Of a DNA stretch of 64,000 nt, positions 58,369 to 64,000 are shown piece by piece; within the stretch, counting starts at the first letter, position 1; each line of letters starts with the position of its first letter. Source of the DNA: Rhodobacter sp. (GTDB lineage: Bacteria; Pseudomonadota; Alphaproteobacteria; Rhodobacterales; Rhodobacteraceae); the NCBI GenBank assembly GCA_020637555.1, contig JACKKF010000002.1, forward strand, positions 496,001 through 560,000, written 5' to 3'. The position numbers and the translations under genes are program-made. The notes beneath the pieces were generated by a model. The model did not search any database. It saw only the letters and a list, made by a program, of their open reading frames with translations, and was not told where the DNA came from.

Positions 58369-59763
58369 ATGGCCGAGCAGAGCTTTGATGTCGTTGTTGT
58401 CGGTGCCGGTCCCGGTGGCTATGTCGCGGCGATCCGCGCCGCGCAACTGGGACTGAAAACCTGCATCGTCGAACGCGAGCACCTGGGCGGCATCTGTCTG
58501 AACTGGGGCTGCATCCCGACCAAGGCGCTGCTGCGCTCGGCCGAGGTGTTCCACCTGATGCACCGCGCCAAGGATTTCGGCCTCAGCGCGCAGGGTATCG
58601 GCTATGACCTGGACGCCGTCGTGAAACGTTCGCGCGGGGTGGCGAAACAGCTGTCCGGCGGCATCGGCCACCTGATGAAAAAGAACAAGATCACCGTCGT
58701 GATGGGCACCGCCACCCTGCCCGCGCAGGGGGTGGTCAGTGTCGCCACGGACAAGGGCACCGAAACGCTGAAGGCCCCGAACATCATCCTGGCGACCGGC
58801 GCGCGCGCGCGCGAACTTCCCGGCCTGGAAGCGGACGGCGATCTGGTCTGGACCTACAAGCACGCGCTGGTGCCGAAGCGGATGCCGAAGAACCTGCTGG
58901 TCATCGGATCGGGGGCGATCGGCATCGAATTCGCCAGTTTCTTCAACACGCTGGGCGCCAAGACCACCGTGGTCGAGGTGATGGACCGCGTGCTTCCCGT
59001 CGAGGACGCCGAAATCGCCGGCTTTGCGAAGAAGCAGTTCGAAAAGCAGGGCATGGTCATTCGCGAAAAGACCACGGTCAAGAAGCTGGACCGCGCGAAC
59101 GGCAAGGTCACGGCGCATCTGGAATCGAACGGCAAGATGGAAACGGCCGAGTTCGACACCGTGATCTCGGCGGTCGGCATCGTCGGCAATGTCGAGAACC
59201 TGGGCCTGGAAGCCCTGGGCGTGACCATCGACCGAACCCATGTGGTGACAGACGCCTATTGCCGCACCGGGGTGCCGGGTCTCTATGCGATCGGCGATAT
59301 CGCCGGCGCCCCCTGGCTGGCGCACAAGGCCAGCCACGAGGGGGTGATGGTCGCCGAGGTGATCGCGGGTCAGCATCCCCATCCGATCAAGCCGAACAGC
59401 ATCGCCGGCTGCACCTATTGCCATCCGCAGGTGGCGTCGGTCGGGCTGACCGAGGCGAAGGCGCGGGAAGCGGGCCATGACGTCAAGGTCGGGCGCTTCC
59501 CCTTCATCGGCAACGGCAAGGCCATCGCCCTGGGCGAGCCCGAGGGCCTGGTGAAAACGGTGTTCGACGCGAAGACCGGCGAATTGCTGGGCGCCCACAT
59601 GGTCGGCGCCGAAGTGACGGAGCTGATCCAGGGCTATGTCATCGGGCGCACGCTGGAAACAACCGAGGAGGACCTGATGCACACGGTCTTCCCGCATCCC
59701 ACGCTCAGCGAAATGATGCACGAAAGCGTTCTTGACGCCTACGGTCGGGCGCTGCATTTCTGA
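58369..59763 (+). CDS. lpdA: Dihydrolipoyl dehydrogenase
   Basis: A 464-residue E3 flavoprotein that re-oxidises lipoyl groups of 2-oxoacid dehydrogenases. The redox disulfide is Cys43-Cys48 in GGICLNWGC. FAD binding is VVVGAGPGGYVAAIRA, NAD binding is LVIGSGAIGIEFA, and the dimer-interface His-Glu pair is in HPTLSEMMHE. The ATG at 58369 follows AGAGGAG. No E1 or E2 genes are adjacent, so the complex it serves is unknown. It uses the cofactor made by lipA at 14.4 kb. Confidence 0.97.
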   Translation: MAEQSFDVVVVGAGPGGYVAAIRAAQLGLKTCIVEREHLGGICLNWGCIPTKALLRSAEVFHLMHRAKDFGLSAQGIGYDLDAVVKRSRGVAKQLSGGIGHLMKKNKITVVMGTATLPAQGVVSVATDKGTETLKAPNIILATGARARELPGLEADGDLVWTYKHALVPKRMPKNLLVIGSGAIGIEFASFFNTLGAKTTVVEVMDRVLPVEDAEIAGFAKKQFEKQGMVIREKTTVKKLDRANGKVTAHLESNGKMETAEFDTVISAVGIVGNVENLGLEALGVTIDRTHVVTDAYCRTGVPGLYAIGDIAGAPWLAHKASHEGVMVAEVIAGQHPHPIKPNSIAGCTYCHPQVASVGLTEAKAREAGHDVKVGRFPFIGNGKAIALGEPEGLVKTVFDAKTGELLGAHMVGAEVTELIQGYVIGRTLETTEEDLMHTVFPHPTLSEMMHESVLDAYGRALHF

Positions 59764-59772
59764 CAGCCGGCA

Positions 59773-59791
59773 GCGGGGCGACCAGCCCCGC
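59773..59791. terminator. Short GC hairpin between lpdA and queA
   Basis: GCGGGGC / GCCCCGC with loop GACCA between convergent genes; no T-run. Confidence 0.3.
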
Positions 59792-59811
59792 CCGTCCGCA
59801 GATTCCGGCGT

Positions 59812-60858
59812 TCAGGGAAGCAGCAGGGACGCGTCGCCATAGGAAAAGAAGCGATAGCGCGCGGCGACCGCGTGATCATAGACGCTGCGGATCGTTTCCT
59901 GCCCCATCAGGGCCGACACCAGCATCAGCAGTGTCGATTTGGGCAGGTGAAAATTCGTCATCAACCCATCGACGGCGTGGAACCGGAACCCGGGATAGAT
60001 GAAGATATCGGTTTCGCCGCGCCACGGCTCGACCCGGCCGGACCGCGCCGCGCTCTCGACCAGCCTGAGCGCCGTGGTGCCGACCGCGATGACCCGCCCG
60101 CCCGCCTGACGTGTGGCGTTGATCTCGTTGGCGGCACGCGGCGTGACCTCGCCCCATTCCGCGTGCATCTTGTGGGTTTTCACGTCCTCGACCTTGACCG
60201 GCAGAAAGGTGCCAGCACCGACGTGCAGCGTGACCTCGGTCATCGCCACACCCGCCGCGCGCAACTGATCCAGCAGCGCCTGATCGAAATGCAGGCTGGC
60301 GGTCGGCGCGGCCACCGCGCCGGTTTCCCGGGCAAAGACCGTCTGGTAATCCGTGCGATCCCGGTCATCCGCGGGGCGCCGGCTTTCGATATAGGGTGGC
60401 AGCGGCATCCGCCCCGCCTGGTCCAGCGCGGCGTCGAACGCGGGCCCCGTCAGGTCGAAATCCAGCACCGCGTCTTCGGCAGCGCGGCTGCGGACGGTCG
60501 CTGTCAGCCCCGCGCCGAAATCGACCCGGTCCCCGGGCGCCAGCTTGCGCAGGGGCCGCGCCAGAACGCGCCAGCCGCCGCCGGCCTCGGGTGCGATCAG
60601 CGTCGCCTCGATCCGGGCGCGGCCTGACCCGTCGGCGGTTTCGCGCATCCGCGTGCCGAACAGCCGCGCGGGGATCACGCGGGTATTGTTCAGCACTAAA
60701 CGATCCCCGGGGCGCAGAATCTGCGGCAGATCCGCGACCTGCCGGTCGTGCATCGTCTGCCCCTGAACCAGCAAGAGCCGCGCGGCCGGACGGGGCCGCA
60801 CCGGACGGGTCGCGATCAGGTCCTCGGGCAGATCGAAGTCGAAATCGCTGAGTTTCAT
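59812..60858 (-). CDS. queA: S-adenosylmethionine:tRNA ribosyltransferase-isomerase
   Basis: A 348-residue QueA, which transfers the ribosyl part of SAM to preQ1 in tRNA during queuosine synthesis. Clear blocks: FDFDLPEDLIATRPVRPRPA, LVLNNTRVIPARLFG, HVGAGTFLPVKVEDVKTHKMH and NFHLPKSTLLMLVSAL. It is divergent from bcp, with 83 bases between. No tgt gene is in view. Confidence 0.97.
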   Translation of the reverse strand: MKLSDFDFDLPEDLIATRPVRPRPAARLLLVQGQTMHDRQVADLPQILRPGDRLVLNNTRVIPARLFGTRMRETADGSGRARIEATLIAPEAGGGWRVLARPLRKLAPGDRVDFGAGLTATVRSRAAEDAVLDFDLTGPAFDAALDQAGRMPLPPYIESRRPADDRDRTDYQTVFARETGAVAAPTASLHFDQALLDQLRAAGVAMTEVTLHVGAGTFLPVKVEDVKTHKMHAEWGEVTPRAANEINATRQAGGRVIAVGTTALRLVESAARSGRVEPWRGETDIFIYPGFRFHAVDGLMTNFHLPKSTLLMLVSALMGQETIRSVYDHAVAARYRFFSYGDASLLLP

Positions 60859-60941
60859 GGTCGTCCCCGAATTTGCCGCCGTGCCCCCTTTATCCCCGCG
60901 ACAGGCCGGTTACAACAAAGGGACGTCAAGGAGGACCGGAC

Positions 60942-61400
60942 ATGCAGATTGGCGACCTCGCCCCCGATTTCACCGCCCCCACCCAGGATGGCAGCACGGT
61001 CACGCTGTCCGACCTGCGCGGCGGGCCGGTGGTGGTCTATTTCTACCCCAAGGACGACACCCCCGGCTGCACCACCGAGGCGCTGGATTTCACCGCGCTG
61101 GCGGACGCGTTTGCAGCCGCGGGGACGCGCGTGATCGGCATCAGCAAGGACAGCGTCGCCAGGCACGGGAAATTCACCGAAAAACACGGTCTGGGCGTCA
61201 CGCTGGTCTCGGACGAGGACAGCGACATCTGCGAACGCTATGGCGTCTGGGGCGAAAAGAAGAACTATGGTCGCACCTATATGGGGATCACCCGCACGAC
61301 GGTCCTGATCGACGCCCAGGGCCGGATCGCGCAGCTGTGGTCCAAGGTGCGGGTCGCAGGGCACGCGCAGGCGGTGCTCGAAGCGGTTCGCGCGCTCTGA
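60942..61400 (+). CDS. bcp: Thioredoxin-dependent peroxiredoxin, Bcp/PrxQ
   Basis: A 152-residue PrxQ peroxidase. The peroxidatic Cys43 is in PKDDTPGCTTEAL. The resolving cysteine usually five residues later (TPGCxxxxC) is Leu48 here, so it is either a 1-Cys form or uses Cys97 in DICERYGVW. AAGGAGG precedes the ATG at 60942. It is divergent from queA; prfB follows after 96 bases. Confidence 0.95.
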   Translation: MQIGDLAPDFTAPTQDGSTVTLSDLRGGPVVVYFYPKDDTPGCTTEALDFTALADAFAAAGTRVIGISKDSVARHGKFTEKHGLGVTLVSDEDSDICERYGVWGEKKNYGRTYMGITRTTVLIDAQGRIAQLWSKVRVAGHAQAVLEAVRAL

Positions 61401-61411
61401 CCCTGCCCTTG

Positions 61412-61438
61412 CCTGATACTGACAGGCGGGGTATCAGG
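61412..61438. repeat. 8-base inverted repeat upstream of prfB
   Basis: CCTGATAC and GTATCAGG are perfect complements 11 bases apart, just after the bcp stop and 58 bases before the prfB start. It may be a weak terminator stem or a regulator site. Confidence 0.35.
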
Positions 61439-61496
61439 TCCGCCGAAGGCGCGGCCCGCAAAGGCGTCCGGCGCCCCGTGATGACACAGGTGATCC

Positions 61497-62618
61497 ATGC
61501 GCGCAGAAACCCAGTCCACCATCGAGGCGATCCGCAAGACGCTGACGCTGCTGGCGCAGCGCATGGACTGGGAAACCGCCCGGCATCGGCTGGAAGAGTT
61601 CGACGCCATGATCGAGGATCCGAACCTGTGGAACGATCCGGCGCGCGCGCAGTCCCTGATGCGGGACCGACAGCAGTTGATGGATGCGGTCGGGACCTAT
61701 GAGAGCATCTCGCGCGATCTGAACGACAATGTCGAGCTGATCGAAATGGGCGAGATGGAGGGTGACAAGGATATCGTCGCCGAGGCCGAGGCCGCCATCA
61801 AGGCCCTGGGAGAAAAGGCCGAGGCCAAGGAACTCGAGGCGCTGCTGGACGGCGAGGCGGACGCCAACGACACCTTCCTCGAAATCAACGCCGGGGCCGG
61901 CGGAACCGAGGCCTGCGACTGGGCACAGATGCTGCAACGGATGTATATCCGCTGGGCCGAACAGCACGGCTACAAGGTCGAACTGCAAGCCGAGGAAGCG
62001 GGCGGCGAGGCCGGCATCAAGTCCTGCGCCTACAAGATCAGCGGTCACAACGCCTATGGCTGGCTGAAATCGGAATCCGGCGTGCACCGTCTGGTGCGGA
62101 TCTCGCCCTTCGGCAAGGGCACGCGCGAGACGTCTTTTGCCTCGGTCTGGGTGTATCCGGTTGTCGATGACAACATCGAGATCGACATTCAGGACAAGGA
62201 TATCCGTATCGACACCTATCGGTCCTCGGGCGCGGGCGGGCAGCACGTCAACACCACCGACTCGGCGGTGCGGATCACCCACCTGCCTACGGGAATCGTT
62301 GTCACCAGTTCGATGAAATCGCAGCACCAGAACCGCGAGATCGCCATGAATGCGCTGAAATCGCGGCTGTATGAACTGGAACTGCGCAAACGGACCGAAG
62401 CGATCGAGGCGCAGCATGACGCCAAGGGCTCGGCCGGCTGGGGCAACCAGATCCGCAGCTATGTCCTGCAACCCTATCAGATGGTGAAGGACCTGCGCAC
62501 ACAGCACGAAACCTCGGACACGCAGGGTGTGCTGGACGGCGACCTGGACGGGTTCATGGCGGCGACGCTGGCGATGCAGGTCGCCGGCAAGAGCCGCGCC
62601 GACGCGCAGGGCGAATGA
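61497..62618 (+). CDS. prfB: Peptide chain release factor 2
   Basis: A 373-residue RF2 that ends translation at UGA and UAA. The codon-reading SPF tripeptide is at residues 203-205 and the GGQ hydrolysis motif at 247-249. The whole gene is one continuous frame: the in-frame UGA and +1 shift site used for self-control in E. coli are absent. AGGTGA precedes the ATG. Confidence 0.98.
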   Translation: MRAETQSTIEAIRKTLTLLAQRMDWETARHRLEEFDAMIEDPNLWNDPARAQSLMRDRQQLMDAVGTYESISRDLNDNVELIEMGEMEGDKDIVAEAEAAIKALGEKAEAKELEALLDGEADANDTFLEINAGAGGTEACDWAQMLQRMYIRWAEQHGYKVELQAEEAGGEAGIKSCAYKISGHNAYGWLKSESGVHRLVRISPFGKGTRETSFASVWVYPVVDDNIEIDIQDKDIRIDTYRSSGAGGQHVNTTDSAVRITHLPTGIVVTSSMKSQHQNREIAMNALKSRLYELELRKRTEAIEAQHDAKGSAGWGNQIRSYVLQPYQMVKDLRTQHETSDTQGVLDGDLDGFMAATLAMQVAGKSRADAQGE

Positions 62619-62637
62619 CGCGGCGGCGCCGGGCCGC

Positions 62638-62784
62638 TTACAGTTTCAGATCCGGAATGTAGCGCCGCAGACGCGCGAAATCCTGCCCGTTGACGCGGGC
62701 ATCCTCGCGGTGACGGGTGGCGGCTTCGATCCGGGCAATGGCGTCCAGATCCTTGACGAGAGCAATGGCAGCAGCGCGGGTCAT
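62638..62784 (-). CDS. Small protein, 48 aa
   Basis: A 48-residue charged helical protein, starting MTRAAAIALVKDLDAIARIE and ending RLRRYIPDLKL. GAGGA lies 6 bases before the ATG at 62784, which decides the start; longer in-frame starts exist up to 62862. No family is recognised. It is convergent with prfB and divergent from the DUF2189 gene. Confidence 0.5.
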   Translation of the reverse strand: MTRAAAIALVKDLDAIARIEAATRHREDARVNGQDFARLRRYIPDLKL

Positions 62785-62926
62785 GATCGGTCCTCGTGGT
62801 TCGGCGTTCATGAGGTAAGAACGTCCGACCCCATCAAAGCGTTCAAAATCAGTTTGCGTCATGGGAAGGACCGCGCCGCTTTCCCCCTTGGGACCGCACG
62901 CGGCGATTGATCGCAGGCCGCAACCT

Positions 62927-62934
62927 GCTAGCCT
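62927..62934 (+). promoter_or_regulatory. Possible -10 element GCTAGCCT
   Basis: The same octamer as at 42569, here 32 bases upstream of the DUF2189 gene start. Confidence 0.4.
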
Positions 62935-62966
62935 GATCGCGCGCGCGACCGCACGAGGGAGGTATC

Positions 62967-63752
62967 ATGTCAGACGTCACACCGGGCCACGCCCCGCCAT
63001 CCGTCATCCCCGAACCGGCCAACCTGACGCCCGGCGACCTGCGCGCGGTGCTGGCGGCCGGCTGGCGCGACTTCGCGCGCGCGCCGCTCTATGGCGTTCT
63101 GTTCAGCGCGGTCTATGTGCTGGGCGGGGTGATCATGTATGCGATCTTTTCGGCGGCGGCGGCGGAATACTGGTTCATTCCGATCGCGGTCGGCTTTCCG
63201 ATCCTTGCCCCCTTTGCGGCCACCGGTCTTTACGAGGTCAGCCGACGTCTGGAAACGGGGGAAGCCCTGGGCCTGGGATCGGTCTTTGGGGTGATCTTCG
63301 CGCAAAAGGACCGGCAGGTCCCCTCGATGGCGATGTTCATCCTGCTGGTTTTCATGTTCTGGGTGTTCATGGCGCACACGATCTTTGCGCTGTTCTTCGG
63401 TCTGCAACCGATCACCCAAAGCACCTGGTCGATGCTGATGACCGGCAACGGCGCCATCATGCTGCTGGTCGGATCGGTCATCGGCGGGATCATGGCCGCC
63501 ATGTTCTATGCGCTGACGGTGGTCAGCCTGCCGCTGATCCTGGACCGCGAGGTCGATTTCATCACCGCCATGATCACCAGCTTCAGCTGCGTGACCCGGA
63601 ACCCCGGGGTGATGGGTCTATGGGCCGTCCTGATCGCCATCGCGCTGTTCGTGGGGATGGTGCCGCTGTTCCTGGGGCTGTTCATCGTGCTGCCGGTCTT
63701 TGGCCATGCGACCTGGCATCTGTATCGCCGGCTGCTACCGCCCGGAAGCTGA
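62967..63752 (+). CDS. DUF2189 membrane protein
   Basis: A 261-residue inner-membrane protein with about six helices. DUF2189 marks are LAAGWRDFARAPLYGVLFS, FPILAPFAATGLYEVSRRLE and the paired FGHATWHLYRRL C-terminus. It is common in alphaproteobacteria near respiratory genes, but its function is unknown. GAGGGAGG precedes the ATG. A GCTAGCCT element precedes it. Confidence 0.92.
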   Translation: MSDVTPGHAPPSVIPEPANLTPGDLRAVLAAGWRDFARAPLYGVLFSAVYVLGGVIMYAIFSAAAAEYWFIPIAVGFPILAPFAATGLYEVSRRLETGEALGLGSVFGVIFAQKDRQVPSMAMFILLVFMFWVFMAHTIFALFFGLQPITQSTWSMLMTGNGAIMLLVGSVIGGIMAAMFYALTVVSLPLILDREVDFITAMITSFSCVTRNPGVMGLWAVLIAIALFVGMVPLFLGLFIVLPVFGHATWHLYRRLLPPGS

Positions 63753-63776
63753 CGGTCCGATCGCCGGAAACGAAAC

Positions 63777-63796
63777 CGGGGGGCCAAGGCCCCCCG
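63777..63796. terminator. GC hairpin between convergent genes
   Basis: CGGGGGGCC and GGCCCCCCG are perfect complements around AA, between the DUF2189 gene and the partial minus-strand gene. No T-run. Confidence 0.35.
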
Positions 63797-63819
63797 ATCC
63801 TGTTTGCCCTGACCGGCGC

Positions 63820-64000
63820 TTACTGCGCGGCCTTGGTATCCATCGGCGGCTTCGGCACCGGGCGCGAGGGCGCCCCTTCGGCCTGCGCGGGGCGCGGCTG
63901 CGGGGCTGCGGCCGGTTGCGGCGCGGCGGCGGCGGCCGGACGGGTGGCGGCGGCGGGCTGCGACGGCGCCGGCTGGGCGCTGGCCTGCGCGGACTTCGCC
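63820..64000 (-). CDS. C-terminus of an Ala/Pro-rich protein, cut by window edge
   Basis: Only the last 59 codons are in view. They encode an Ala/Pro/Gln-rich, probably disordered tail (stretches such as QPAAATRPAAAAAPQPAA) ending PKPPMDTKAAQ. The TAA stop is at 63820-63822. The tail alone does not identify the family; such tails occur on envelope or DNA-associated proteins. Frame choice rests on the uninterrupted reading and sensible codon use. Confidence 0.5.
   Translation of the reverse strand, partial: AKSAQASAQPAPSQPAAATRPAAAAAPQPAAAPQPRPAQAEGAPSRPVPKPPMDTKAAQ

Overview
The window is GC-rich (most codons end in G or C) and densely packed. Nearly all genes look like chromosomal genes of an alphaproteobacterium of the Rhodobacterales/Rhodobacteraceae type. 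The evidence is the set of family matches: PetP-type MarR regulator, DUF2927 lipoprotein, COG3825-type VWA protein, a glutaryl-CoA dehydrogenase with a divergent LysR regulator, SdhE beside an XRE regulator, and an alphaproteobacterial-type LexA-like box. The genus cannot be fixed from the sequence. I found no rRNA, tRNA, CRISPR array, insertion sequence, phage gene or origin. No stretch longer than 300 bases lacks a gene. Many genes overlap by 1-8 bases at ATGA or TGATG junctions, and GTG starts are common.

Layout, left to right. 1-7.9 kb: the start of an amidase (minus, cut by the edge), then a CocE-type hydrolase and a complete oligopeptide/amide-type ABC importer (Tat-exported binding protein, two permeases, fused double ATPase). 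7.9-13.5 kb: ThiE-like protein, hemE, and a dusA - DUF2927 lipoprotein - 54-aa membrane protein - VWA protein operon. 13.6-18.1 kb: peroxiredoxin behind an iron-box-like palindrome, lipA with a zinc-ribbon/YbjQ protein, a MarR regulator, and two secreted proteins built from one four-cysteine jelly-roll module. 18.2-22 kb: sdhE and its XRE partner, aspartate aminotransferase, LysR and a methyltransferase. 22.1-25.5 kb: a FIST protein with a hybrid PAS histidine kinase, resembling the NosP-NahK nitric-oxide sensing pair. 25.6-30.1 kb: MoxR ATPase, CoxE-type VWA protein, XdhC and a molybdopterin-binding protein, which together look like maturation factors for a molybdenum hydroxylase encoded elsewhere.

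30.2-46.9 kb holds household and accessory genes: MFS exporter, rplY (L25), pth, DUF2332, hemF, a PIN protein overlapping rlmI, edd, an AhpD-like protein, DUF938, a D-amino-acid-oxidase-type flavoprotein, YhhN, MBL hydrolase, M32 carboxypeptidase, ctaA and trmJ. 47-52.8 kb: LysR and gcdH, then a divergent pair of flavin oxidoreductases. 52.8-64 kb: uvrA behind a LexA-like box, rhodanese, MFS, DUF924, lpdA, queA, bcp, prfB, a 48-aa protein, a DUF2189 membrane protein and the Ala/Pro-rich C-terminus of an unidentified gene at the right edge.

The signals least explained by ordinary annotation are these: a six-copy dispersed intergenic repeat with compensating hairpin arms, the secreted four-cysteine module family, the NosP/NahK-like pair, the Mo-hydroxylase maturation cluster without structural genes, and an orphan VWA operon. 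Short hairpins with T-runs mark several operon ends. A CTAG/CTATA element recurs shortly upstream of many starts and probably marks -10 sites.
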